Shown piece after piece: positions 53,715 through 61,844 of a stretch of 64,000 bases of DNA. A program made the position numbers and the translations under genes. Source of the DNA: Halobacteriovorax sp. DA5 (GTDB taxonomy: Bacteria; Bdellovibrionota; Bacteriovoracia; Bacteriovoracales; Bacteriovoracaceae). The notes beneath the pieces are model-generated. The model ran no database searches, was not told where the DNA came from, and saw only the letters and a program-made list of their open reading frames with translations. The stretch's first letter is position 1. Each line of letters opens with the position of its first letter. Where the stretch lies: NCBI RefSeq assembly GCF_002903145.1, contig NZ_PPDJ01000001.1, positions 310,001 to 374,000 on the forward strand, in the 5' to 3' direction.

Positions 53715-53909
53715 ATGGTGTATTGTGGTCATGAAACTATGATAGGTAGAAAAATTGTTGCTAGAGTTGAGCACGCGGGTAGTATTACTAAAGGAAGGAC
53801 ATATACGGTAATTGATGAACTCTGGAGAGGTGATAGTGACCTAGAAAGAGTTACAGTTAAGTCTGATGATAACCTCAATTATGACCTTTATGAAGGAGAG
53901 TTTTCATAA
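53715..53909 (+). CDS. Small SH3-like protein beside the Gabija-like pair
   Basis: From ATG 53715 (strong SD AAGGAG) the product has 64 residues. The alternating strands (IVARVEHAG, KGRTYTVIDELW, ERVTVKSD, YDLYEGEF) suggest a compact beta barrel of the kind found in small phage and plasmid proteins that begin with a 'GK/TKGRTYxV' phrase. Its function is unknown. It follows the helicase by 72 bases in the same direction, so it may be an accessory gene of the island. Confidence 0.6.
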   Translation: MVYCGHETMIGRKIVARVEHAGSITKGRTYTVIDELWRGDSDLERVTVKSDDNLNYDLYEGEFS

Positions 53910-54205
53910 ATATTTTATGTCATTTAGGGAAACTGTATAGAGGTGTTTTCGTTTACGCACAGTCAGCGAAAAGGCACCTAGCCACTTTTTAACTGATAAA
54001 TAGAACAAGAGTATCCTGTTTTCAAGTCGCCGGAGTTGCGCTATTAATTAGAGTCTGGCCAGGAATGAAAACCCCTAACGTTCAATTTTATATATGTAAA
54101 GAAAGCGATTGCTGCTTTGCGTGATTTGGTTGCTTGTTGACTACAAAAAAGCGAATGGATTTTTTAGAAATTGCTCTTTTTTATCTATATGTGATAGAGG
54201 TCTGT
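53910..54205 (+). other. Non-coding gap of about 300 bases with a hairpin
   Basis: No convincing gene is present on either strand. AGGTGTTTTCG (53941-53951) and CGAAAAGGCACCT (53967-53979) pair with a two-base bulge. The middle part (54027-54060) is richer in G+C than its surroundings. It could be a terminator for the small gene, a leader of the following unit or a remnant of other DNA. I could not identify it. Confidence 0.4.
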
Positions 54206-55099
54206 ATGGCAAAAAAAAGAAAGAAGCAAGCTAATAAAAGAAGATCCTCGAAAAAACTAGTTCCAAAGAAATTCTCTTTCTTTGTAAAAAATGTTGTTTC
54301 AATATCCATCTTTCTTTTAGGAGTTGCTGTAACTGCAGTGATTAATAAGTCTGTAGACAACTCATTTGTATCGAAAGAAGATGAAGAGATTAGAGATGAA
54401 TTCTCTGCTATATTAGCTTCGGTCAGAGGTGAGCATGAAGAAAAGAAGAGTATGCTTATTATGCAGCAAATGCTGGATTTAAATAAGAAAGTCTCACGTT
54501 TGAATAGCTTAGTTAAGGATTTCGATCGTGGTCGTGAAGAAGCTGCAATTAAAATGAGCTTAATTCTAAGAGGTATCTTATTTGGTGATGGGATTAGAAG
54601 ACCTCTAATTGAAGTTCTGAACATGAAAAATAAGATTCGTTATGTCGACTCATCTACAGACCCAGAGACACTCTCAGACAGAACGATATGGCGTTCTCCG
54701 TTTTTAGGGATAATGTATTTAGATATGAAGGGTGGTAGTACTGGATATATGAAGTATGTCGCAAAAATTGAGAAAGGTTTTATAAAAAGGAGAACAAACT
54801 TTCAAATATGGTCTCAAAAAACGATTTTAGATAATTATAAAGGTATATCTGCGAATAGGAAGGGGATTGTTTTAGCAGTAGCTTTGCTCGAAGGCTCTTT
54901 ACCTAGTAAAACTTTTTTCCCGAAAAAGTATAAAGAGTTAGCATACTCTAATTTTACGGGATGGAGCATGGTAAATGCTGTTACGAAGTACCGAAAGGAT
55001 ATGACTGATAATAGAGCAGACTTTGTTGCTATTAGAGCTATTGCTGAAGAATTTATCTTGTCTTTTTACGAATATACTCAAAAGGTAGGGCCAGAATGA
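54206..55099 (+). CDS. Membrane-anchored protein of unknown function in the island
   Basis: From ATG 54206 (SD GAGG at a good distance) the product has 297 residues: a very basic N-terminus (MAKKRKKQANKRRSSKK), one transmembrane helix at about 26-46, a coiled-coil-prone region (50-120) and a C-terminal domain. That domain has RKGIVLAVALLEG, PKKYKELAYSNFTGW and VAIRAIAEEF, weakly like an uncharacterised family with a RKDIVL-x-VAN-x-x-GGAHVD phrase and a terminal IAHE helix. Upstream frame to 54134 lacks an SD. It overlaps the next gene by 4 bases (ATGA). Confidence 0.68.
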   Translation: MAKKRKKQANKRRSSKKLVPKKFSFFVKNVVSISIFLLGVAVTAVINKSVDNSFVSKEDEEIRDEFSAILASVRGEHEEKKSMLIMQQMLDLNKKVSRLNSLVKDFDRGREEAAIKMSLILRGILFGDGIRRPLIEVLNMKNKIRYVDSSTDPETLSDRTIWRSPFLGIMYLDMKGGSTGYMKYVAKIEKGFIKRRTNFQIWSQKTILDNYKGISANRKGIVLAVALLEGSLPSKTFFPKKYKELAYSNFTGWSMVNAVTKYRKDMTDNRADFVAIRAIAEEFILSFYEYTQKVGPE

Positions 55100-55701
55100 A
55101 ACAGACCTTTTTACATCTTACTCAAGATTTAAATTTGAAAAAAGGTGATGTTATCGATACTACAGTATGGATGAGTTCAAATTATTATAATGGGAAATGG
55201 AATTTAGCGACAAAGCCGATACATATAGCTAGCTTTGGGGAAACTATTGTGAATGTATTTAAACGAATAATTTCAAACTCTCAATTTGAAAAACTAAAGC
55301 CATTCTTTGACTTGATTATAAGTCAAATTGCAGATGGTAAATCTAAAACATTACTTCTTAAAGAGTATTTATTTGAAAATACTAGAACGGAATCTTATTC
55401 AAACTTACCTAGTCGTTTAAAGTGTATTTTTATGTATGAGAACAATGTTGATGCTTTGGCAATTCATAGAACCTGGGGCTTCAAAGGTAATTTTAACTTG
55501 TTAAAACTAGAACTTGAAAATGGAGTTATCCACAAGGCGGATCCAAAAATACTCGATTGTGATTTAGCAACACCTGATGAATGGTTGAGGAAGCATTCTG
55601 TGGATTACTGGGATGGGAAAAGTTTGTCTGAGAACCCTGTATTCGAGATTTTGGGAGAAGGGAAGTTTAAAATTGTAGCAGCAGAAGAGGTTGTGATTTG
55701 A
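55096..55701 (+). CDS. DUF2441/ADP-ribosyltransferase-like protein
   Basis: The 201-residue cytoplasmic protein begins HLTQDLNLKKGDVID and has FENTRTESYSNLPSRLKCIFMYEN, with an E/R pair then PSR followed by a hydrophobic strand. That pattern recalls DUF2441-type proteins, which I think have an ADP-ribosyltransferase-like fold (motif R-x-PSR-x-x-x-hF). A catalytic Glu is not located with certainty. It is coupled to the membrane-protein gene by a four-base overlap. A toxin-like effector is possible; this is inference. Confidence 0.6.
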   Translation: MKQTFLHLTQDLNLKKGDVIDTTVWMSSNYYNGKWNLATKPIHIASFGETIVNVFKRIISNSQFEKLKPFFDLIISQIADGKSKTLLLKEYLFENTRTESYSNLPSRLKCIFMYENNVDALAIHRTWGFKGNFNLLKLELENGVIHKADPKILDCDLATPDEWLRKHSVDYWDGKSLSENPVFEILGEGKFKIVAAEEVVI

Positions 55702-55841
55702 GGTTTTTAAGAGCTCTTCAACCTTGTTTTAACTTTCTTTAATATTATCTCCTCTCATGATTTGGCAACTAGATACTATATTTATACTTAAAGGTAAATA
55801 AGTTTCTTGTCTAGAAACTAGGTTAATCTATTGGAGTCGTA

Positions 55842-56264
55842 ATGAATAATTGTATATTTTGTAAAATTCTAAAAGGTGAGGCTGATGCCAGCTTTGTTTA
55901 CAAGAGTGACAAGGTCACGGCATTTATGGACCTCAATCCAATTAATAAAGGTCATGTACTGGTTATCCCTAATGAGCACCACGAGAGATTTTCTTACGTA
56001 AATAGTGATATGGTCGGAGAGATGTTTAAAGTAGCTCAAAATATACTCAAGGCCATAGAGAAGTCTGACATACCTTGCGAGGGAGCGAACCTTTTTCTTT
56101 CTGACGGAGAAATTGCTGGCCAAGAAGTTCCACACTCTCATCTTCACATAGCACCAAGGTTCAGAGGCGACGGACATCGAATGGGCTTTTCAAGCACTGA
56201 TCCTGATGAGTCATCAAGAGACAAGTTAAATGAAACGGCTAAGTTAATAACAGATAAACTTTAA
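55842..56264 (+). CDS. HIT-family nucleotide hydrolase (Hint-like)
   Basis: The 140-residue protein has the opening CIFCKILKGEADASFVYKSD, the AFMDLNPINKGHVLVIPNEH loop and the histidine triad HSHLHIAPRF. HIT enzymes hydrolyse AMP- or nucleotide-linked substrates such as dinucleoside polyphosphates. Good SD (TTGGAG). An inverted repeat AGTTTCT/AGAAACT lies about 25 bases upstream. It marks the resumption of core genes after the island. Confidence 0.94.
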   Translation: MNNCIFCKILKGEADASFVYKSDKVTAFMDLNPINKGHVLVIPNEHHERFSYVNSDMVGEMFKVAQNILKAIEKSDIPCEGANLFLSDGEIAGQEVPHSHLHIAPRFRGDGHRMGFSSTDPDESSRDKLNETAKLITDKL

Positions 56265-56412
56265 AACAGTTCTCGAGTAATTCTCATTTTAAGTTCTAGG
56301 TGCTTTCCCTTAGAGGCCAATGAAGGATTGGGCAAGAGTGGTTATAGTCGAATTTGGGTAATGCTTTGATTTCAGAAACTTAGACAGTGCGAATCTATGA
56401 TAAAATATCTTT

Positions 56413-56553
56413 ATGAAAGACGGTGAGTTCAGATTTAGGCCCGAATCAAAAGATGAATTAAAAAAAGATATGATTGAATTAATTTTCAATCTTTGGGAGC
56501 TGTGGCTACTTGTTATAGTTCTAATTATTGTCTTTATCCGCTTTCTCATCTAG
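56413..56553 (+). CDS. 46-residue single-pass membrane protein
   Basis: ATG 56413 to TAG 56553 encodes MKDGEFRFRPESKDELKKDM followed by an amphipathic turn and one strongly hydrophobic helix of about 18 residues ending in RFLI. A charged N-terminal half and a C-terminal membrane helix suggest a small tail-anchored protein. No clear SD is visible. It is 8 bases ahead of the next membrane-protein gene (ATG 56562), so they are probably co-transcribed. Confidence 0.6.
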   Translation: MKDGEFRFRPESKDELKKDMIELIFNLWELWLLVIVLIIVFIRFLI

Positions 56554-56561
56554 AGGAGTCT

Positions 56562-56861
56562 ATGGAGTATAAGTATACACAAACGTTTATTGGAAAAATA
56601 CATGCCGCTCTGGTTGCTCCGACAATTCCGCTGCTTATCATTTTATATTATCTAGAATACATTAAAGACAAGGAACCTAATCTTTGGGGACTCATAATTT
56701 CATTTATTGGCCTAGGACTTTTTCTAAAGGCCAAATTTTCAATAATAAAGAACAAAAAGCTTATCTCATTTGGTTGTGATCTTATGGACCAAAAGAACTC
56801 TTTATTTTACTTTGTTGGTTGGCTTCTAATGATTGCTGGGTACTTTTTATCTTGGAGTTAA
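56562..56861 (+). CDS. Small multi-pass membrane protein
   Basis: From ATG 56562 (SD AGAGGAG) the product has 99 residues, MEYKYTQTFIGKIHAALVAP, with about three hydrophobic helices (LIILYYLEYI, LIISFIGLGLFL, FYFVGWLLMIAGYFLSW). No family is recognised. The open frame reaches 56493, but that part overlaps the 46-residue gene and lacks an SD. Confidence 0.72.
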   Translation: MEYKYTQTFIGKIHAALVAPTIPLLIILYYLEYIKDKEPNLWGLIISFIGLGLFLKAKFSIIKNKKLISFGCDLMDQKNSLFYFVGWLLMIAGYFLSWS

Positions 56862-56986
56862 TTCAATAAATAGTTCAAGATGCTTTTTCTTTACCAAGTT
56901 TAACGAAAAGGTACCTGGAATGGATCAACGCCATTATCAAAAGCTCCTTTAAATAAGCTTTCAGTTACTTAGATGATCAAAACAAA

Positions 56987-57952
56987 TTATTCCAAGAAGT
57001 CTGGATTAAGATCCTGCTCAAAGATCCACTCTACAACGTCGTTGTAGTGTTCGATTGACTTTGCCTTCTTCACTTTCTTATAAACTTTATGTTCGTTTTC
57101 AAAGATATCTTTGAAGTAAAGCCAATGGCCGCGCATCTTTTGTAGATAGTCTGATTTCGCATTATCCATCGAAAGATATTCATCACTCATTAGCTTATGC
57201 ATTTCAATGAATTTTGCGAGATAAGTCTGTTCGTTAAATTTTGAGCCTTTGATTTGTGCCATGAGGGCAGGATTTGAAAGGCCCGCGCGTCCTACCATCC
57301 AGCGATTAATCTGCGGAAATCTTGCCTTATAAGTCTTGAAGTCTTCAACTGTATTGATGTCACCGTTATAGCAAGGAGGTGTATTTAAAAGAGGTAGGCA
57401 CTCTTCAAAAGCATCAAGGTCAACACCGCCAACATAGATCTGTTTTCCGTAGCGAGCATGGATTGTGAAATCATTAATTTCTAATTTATTAATCATGGGA
57501 ATGATCTCTTTAATTTCTGAGACATCCTCACGCCCAAGGCGAATCTTAACCGTAAATTCGATGGGACATTTTTCTTTAATTCCTGTTAAGAGCTTTTCTA
57601 CTTTTTGAGGATGAAGAAGAAGTCCTGAGCCTTTTGTTCGATTGGCCACCATTGGATATGGGCAGCCCATATTCAAATTAACTTTCTTAACACCAAAGTC
57701 TTTATAGATATTGGCCACATAGAGGAATTGATCAATTTCCTTTGTAAGAATTTGGGCCGTTGTAGGAATGAGATTTTTTTCTGGAAGAACATCGTGGAGT
57801 TGACGTTCATTGAGTTCATTTGATTCTTTCGTCACGATATAGGGAGCGATGGCACTATCAGCGCCAGAAAAGGTCTGCTCCAAGGCATTGCGATAAACAT
57901 AGTTGGTTACGCCGCGAATAGGGGCGAGGACCAGGTGATCATTAAAACTCAT
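56987..57952 (-). CDS. tRNA-dihydrouridine synthase
   Basis: Dus enzymes reduce uridines in the tRNA D-loop with FMN and NADPH. The 321-residue protein has LAPIRGVTNYVYRNALEQ (FMN-binding opening), VNLNMGCPYPMVANRTKGSGLL with the catalytic Cys, TVKIRLGRED, FTIHARYGKQIYVGGVD and MVGRAGLSNPAL. The subfamily (DusA/B/C) is not certain; the shape is closest to DusC. It is convergent with the small membrane gene. Confidence 0.93.
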   Translation of the reverse strand: MSFNDHLVLAPIRGVTNYVYRNALEQTFSGADSAIAPYIVTKESNELNERQLHDVLPEKNLIPTTAQILTKEIDQFLYVANIYKDFGVKKVNLNMGCPYPMVANRTKGSGLLLHPQKVEKLLTGIKEKCPIEFTVKIRLGREDVSEIKEIIPMINKLEINDFTIHARYGKQIYVGGVDLDAFEECLPLLNTPPCYNGDINTVEDFKTYKARFPQINRWMVGRAGLSNPALMAQIKGSKFNEQTYLAKFIEMHKLMSDEYLSMDNAKSDYLQKMRGHWLYFKDIFENEHKVYKKVKKAKSIEHYNDVVEWIFEQDLNPDFLE

Positions 57953-57975
57953 TTGTCTTTATTACTCTAAATTTA

Positions 57976-58968
57976 TTATTTGTCATTCAAATGATTGATA
58001 ATTTCAGGGTTAAGCATTTGATACGATCTTGAAATTGTCATATCACTTCCCACTGTGCTTCTATTTTTGTATCCGTATATCTCAGCACCATTACCTCCAA
58101 CCTGAATGAGTGTACCGATATAATATGTTTGCTTGTATGGGTTTTCGATATCTTCCTCTGAAAGATCTGTATCGATTAGAAGAGCACCGCCACTTGCACC
58201 AGAAAATGAAACAGTTTCAAATGTAATACTTGAGATGTGATTAAACTCGTCTGATAAAGACCTATTAAGGTGGTTGTAAGTAATTTGGTCGTCGTAAGTT
58301 AAGACCTCTCCATTCTTTCCAAGGTAGTCATCAGTGCTATAACCGGCAGCGATAATTTTTGATTTCTCATTATAGAAAATCATATCACTTGGGTCGAAGG
58401 CCACTTCATTCTCATAAAGAGCAGGTGTAATCGTTGAAAATGGAATTTTGTACTTCATAGAAAGTAGAGCATTGTCATGGTCAAGGTTTAAGTCTTCTAG
58501 AGTAAGGTCTGCTGCGATTTTCTTTCCACTCTTTGTCGTCGTTATCCATGTGATATATTTGATATCATACTTTGACTTTGTCTTTGTATTTCCAAAGCAG
58601 TGTCCAGCGGAGCTAATTGTACGGCTAGATTGTCCCGGTTTGGCCGCAATTAATGTTCCCGAACAGCTCGCTCTATCTCCATTTGAAAAACGAATATCAA
58701 TTCTTCCTACCGCATCTAAAATTTTTGGTGAGTTCTTATTCTTTTGCTTTCTACGATCGATCTTTTTAATTTTGCTTAGGTCTGTATTGATATCAAGATT
58801 GCCTCTCTTAATACGAAGGGCATTTGTCGCAACTTCAATAAGCTTAATATTTCCGATGATCTCAGCTGAAGGGTCGATGCTCTTCTTATTAAAATCGCAG
58901 TCACTTGCTAGTGTATTTAAAGTAAACACTGTCATTAAACTAATCAAATTTATAAGTGAAAGCTTCAT
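57976..58968 (-). CDS. Secreted trypsin-like serine protease
   Basis: The 330-residue precursor has a signal peptide (1-21, cleavage near LAS-DC). The S1-type triad is visible: His in SSAGHCFGN, Asp in DLNLDHDNALLSM, Ser in SFSGASGGALLIDT (GxSGG). Two cysteines flank the His (ASCSGTLIAA, GHCFG). It probably works in the periplasm or is exported, possibly for protein degradation; predatory use is inference. SD AAGGGA. It is 23 bases from the dus gene. Confidence 0.88.
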   Translation of the reverse strand: MKLSLINLISLMTVFTLNTLASDCDFNKKSIDPSAEIIGNIKLIEVATNALRIKRGNLDINTDLSKIKKIDRRKQKNKNSPKILDAVGRIDIRFSNGDRASCSGTLIAAKPGQSSRTISSAGHCFGNTKTKSKYDIKYITWITTTKSGKKIAADLTLEDLNLDHDNALLSMKYKIPFSTITPALYENEVAFDPSDMIFYNEKSKIIAAGYSTDDYLGKNGEVLTYDDQITYNHLNRSLSDEFNHISSITFETVSFSGASGGALLIDTDLSEEDIENPYKQTYYIGTLIQVGGNGAEIYGYKNRSTVGSDMTISRSYQMLNPEIINHLNDK

Positions 58969-59165
58969 ATAAATCCCTTAATTATAGGTAGTTTAGCTAT
59001 ATATAGAGCAATTTGAATGCCAGAAATAGGGCTCCATTACCTCCTCTGGATATAGTGTTGCTACGATGGTAAGAAATAAAATAATCTTATTATATAATCA
59101 CTTAATACTTATTTTTCTTATCCATAAGTTTTGATCATTATTAGATCAACAAAATGGAGGGAAGA

Positions 59166-59465
59166 ATGAAATCTATCATTATCATGGCCTGTGCGGTCTT
59201 ATCATTAAATACTTTTGCACAAGATATTTTCACAGCTAAGGGAAAGGCCCTGTACTTTCACACTCATTCACGAGTCACTAATATACTAGCAAGTAAGAAT
59301 GCTGAGCTTGATGCATTTGAAATGGCGCTAAATTCTATCGTTGATATATGTGGAGGCGAGAATTTTAGACTACATGATGATGTTAAGTTTCATCATCGTA
59401 TTGACTTCCAATCACCAAGTATTATGGCGACTGCTGAACAAAAGTTTTCTTGCATTAATTTCTAA
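59166..59465 (+). CDS. Small secreted protein of unknown function
   Basis: From ATG 59166 (SD GGAGG) the 99-residue product has a signal peptide (1-18, cleavage at TFA-QD) and a mature part with cysteines in ICGGENF and FSCINF, likely one disulphide. No family is recognised. An earlier in-frame ATG at 59154 would overlap the SD. It precedes the bicupin gene by 52 bases. Confidence 0.65.
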   Translation: MKSIIIMACAVLSLNTFAQDIFTAKGKALYFHTHSRVTNILASKNAELDAFEMALNSIVDICGGENFRLHDDVKFHHRIDFQSPSIMATAEQKFSCINF

Positions 59466-59517
59466 AATTTTCAGTTTCGGTTATACTAAGAGAAATTAGT
59501 TTAACTAGGACTTAGAT

Positions 59518-60486
59518 TTGGAAAGAGATTTGAAAGATGTGGGACACTTTGTTGATATTACAGAGATCAATGATGATCACTTTAATGAAGAATTAAAGGT
59601 TGGTGGAACAAATGCAAATATGTCAAAGCACTTTGATTTAAAAAGAGTAGCGGCACATTACTTTAAAATTCCTCCGGGGTATCGAACATCTGAGCCTCAT
59701 GCAGAAAGCTTAGAAGAAGAATTTGTCTATGTGATCTCTGGCGAAATTGATCTTTGGTTAAATGGAAAGATTAAAAAAATGAGCAAAGGTGACTGCATCG
59801 GCTTTCCTGCGGGAACAGGTGTTGGTCACTGCTTTATCAATAATTATGATTCTCCTTGTGAGCTATTTGTTTCAGGGGATCGAACTAAACCTGATAACCA
59901 ATACCACTTTCACTTAGATCCAAGTTTAAAAGCTGAGTGTGGTGATAAGTGGTGGGACGATATGCCCAAGCAAATTCTAGGGGGACATGACGGACTGCCT
60001 GGTATATTTGATGAGAGCTTAAGAGATGACTCTATTGAGGTCTATAATGGATTTGATAACCTAACGAATGATAGTTTTTCTTATCCAGGAGATACTGAAA
60101 CGTTCTCAAATGGTGTTTGCTTAAGCCGAAAATTTGGGATGAAGAATATCGCAATTTGGCTTGAACGAATTCCTGTGGGGAAGAGGACGTCATGGCCTCA
60201 TGCCCACTCTGTGGAAGAGGAGTTTGTCTTTGTTCTTGAAGGTGAGCCTCATGTCTACTTAGATGGCCAGGAAACTATTGTTAAACCATTTACTGGCATT
60301 GATTTTAAGGCCGGCTCAGGTGTTGCCCACACCCTTATTAATAAATCTAGCGACTACATCTACTATCTTTGTGCAGGGGAGTGTGAGCCTGACAATGACA
60401 AGATCTACTATCCTGAGCATCCTGCTCGTAATGAAGAAATGCGCCAGAAGGGTGAATTGTGGTTAGAAAAGGCTTTTCGTTCTTAA
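59518..60486 (+). CDS. Bicupin protein
   Basis: The 322-residue protein starts at TTG 59518 (SD AGGA). It has two cupin domains, each with a metal-site pattern H-x-H-x-E: EPHAESLEEEFVYVISGEI and WPHAHSVEEEFVFVLEGEP. Each domain continues with the typical GDCIGFPAGTGVGHCF and GIDFKAGSGVAHTL turns. It may bind a metal and act on a small acid or sugar; the substrate is unknown. It is cytoplasmic. It is possibly co-transcribed with the secreted protein. Confidence 0.88.
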   Translation: MERDLKDVGHFVDITEINDDHFNEELKVGGTNANMSKHFDLKRVAAHYFKIPPGYRTSEPHAESLEEEFVYVISGEIDLWLNGKIKKMSKGDCIGFPAGTGVGHCFINNYDSPCELFVSGDRTKPDNQYHFHLDPSLKAECGDKWWDDMPKQILGGHDGLPGIFDESLRDDSIEVYNGFDNLTNDSFSYPGDTETFSNGVCLSRKFGMKNIAIWLERIPVGKRTSWPHAHSVEEEFVFVLEGEPHVYLDGQETIVKPFTGIDFKAGSGVAHTLINKSSDYIYYLCAGECEPDNDKIYYPEHPARNEEMRQKGELWLEKAFRS

Positions 60487-60577
60487 AAAAAAATCAACTT
60501 TTCAACCTATGTAAAGGAAATCAAAAAATGGCCACGCTATATTAACTCCATAATCAACAAACGATGAAGGAGAAAAT

Positions 60578-61327
60578 ATGCGTATGTTATTTAAAATTTC
60601 AGCTTTACTACTTACTCTTGGTCTAGGAACTAACACTCTGGCCAAAACAAATCAAAGGGTACTAATTGTCGTCACAAGCCACGATAAATTAGGTAATACT
60701 GGCAAGAAGACAGGTTTTTGGTTACCGGAATTAACGCATCCTTATTACGAATTAATTAAGGCCGGTATAAAAGTTGATATCGCCAGTCCACAAGGTGGAA
60801 GTGCTCCAATTGATATGAATAGTTTTGCCGAAAAGGATAGCTATAATGATCGCTTCTTAAAAGATGCGAGTCTTATGGCCAAGGTTATTCGCACAATTCC
60901 TCTCGCAAAGATTAATCCAAAAGATTATGCAGCTGTGATCTATAGTGGTGGCTCAGGTGCAATGTGGGACTTCGCCAATAATAAAGAAGTCAATCGCATC
61001 TCAAAAGAGCTTTATGAAATGGGTGGAGTTGTCTCAGCAATTTGTCATGGAACGGCCGCACTTTCAGATATCAAATTATCAAATGGAAAGTATCTTATAG
61101 ATGGGAAGAAGTTCGCCGCTTTCACAAGAGAAGAAGAGGCTTTGATTGAGCAACTCGATATTATTCCTTTCTTATTAGAAGAGAAACTTTCTCAAAGAGG
61201 CGGAAAGCATATCTATGGTAAGGCCTGGAGTGAAAATGTTATCGTCGATGAAAGACTTGTGACGGGACAAAACCCCGCATCTGCCAAAGAGGCAACTCTA
61301 AAAGTGATTGAGCTGATAAAGAAGTAG
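60578..61327 (+). CDS. DJ-1/PfpI-family protein with signal peptide
   Basis: The 249-residue precursor has a signal peptide (1-22, cleavage near TLA-KT) and an Hsp31/DJ-1-type domain: GFWLPELTHPYYEL with the acidic residue, then SGGSGAMWDFANN, and SAICHGTAAL with nucleophile Cys. Members include chaperones, glyoxalases and amidotransferase-like proteins. A periplasmic location is unusual for the family. SD GAAGGAG. Its stop lies at the left edge of the terminator at 61325. Confidence 0.9.
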   Translation: MRMLFKISALLLTLGLGTNTLAKTNQRVLIVVTSHDKLGNTGKKTGFWLPELTHPYYELIKAGIKVDIASPQGGSAPIDMNSFAEKDSYNDRFLKDASLMAKVIRTIPLAKINPKDYAAVIYSGGSGAMWDFANNKEVNRISKELYEMGGVVSAICHGTAALSDIKLSNGKYLIDGKKFAAFTREEEALIEQLDIIPFLLEEKLSQRGGKHIYGKAWSENVIVDERLVTGQNPASAKEATLKVIELIKK

Positions 61328-61346
61328 GGGGCATTTCGACCCCCTA
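61325..61346. terminator. Hairpin terminator between convergent genes
   Basis: TAGGGGG (61325-61331) and CCCCCTA (61340-61346) pair around an eight-base loop, then ATTTAGTTTAAT. It sits exactly between the stop of the DJ-1 gene (61327) and the stop of the truncated metallo-beta-lactamase frame (61344), so it may serve both strands. Confidence 0.75.
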
Positions 61347-61844
61347 ATTTAGTTTAATAGTCTCTCCATCTTCAGGAATGATAAATCTCTTACTTGCTTC
61401 TTTACCTAGTAATTCCTTTAATTCTCTTCGTGATAGGCGGCAATGATCAAGGGCATCCATATGGTTGGCAATAATTGATCCTGTGCTTATCTCGATTAAT
61501 TTCTTTATGTCTTTTTTAGGAAGAAGTAGTGGAGAGCCAATATCAAATTGGGCAATACCTGTTGGCGCTACGATATAGTCAGGTTGTTCTTGTTTGATAA
61601 ACTCGATAATTCGAGGTGTAAGAACAGTATCTCCCATAAGGTAGAGAGAAGGTTGATTTGGTAGTTTGATAAAATATCCAACTCCATGCTCAAGGAAAGG
61701 ATAGAGAAAGCCTCTTACGTGTTGGGCCGGAATTTGGCGAATTGAACCATCAAAGAATTTATCTTCCTTTTCAAGTGGCCATGATCTGATTCCTTTTGAC
61801 TCTAAGTATTTTGCATCTTTTTGAGTCGCAAATGTAGCAATATT
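61344..61844 (-). pseudogene. 5'-truncated metallo-beta-lactamase-fold hydrolase (UlaG/COG2220-like)
   Basis: The frame on the minus strand reads from an in-frame TAA at 61845-61847 to the stop at 61344, with no proper start until ATG 61637. It encodes FFDGSIRQIPAQHVRGFLYP, LYLMGDTVLTPRIIEF and a His-rich ANHMDALDHCRL end. These are the C-terminal two-thirds of a UlaG-like metallo-beta-lactamase. The N-terminus with the zinc motif HxHxDH is missing. The break lies where the MerR fragment begins. Confidence 0.78.

Noticed and set aside
54060..54110. Possible integron attC-like site (CCTAACGTTCAA)
   Set aside because: No matching GTTRGGY arm lies within about 100 bases and no integrase is present, so an attC site is not supported.
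53910..54205. Retron or other reverse-transcriptase RNA in the island gap
   Set aside because: No reverse transcriptase gene is in or near the gap; one bulged hairpin is not enough.
58448..58972. 174-codon plus-strand frame opposite the serine protease
   Set aside because: It is a shadow of the protease gene: the minus strand has signal peptide, triad and SD.
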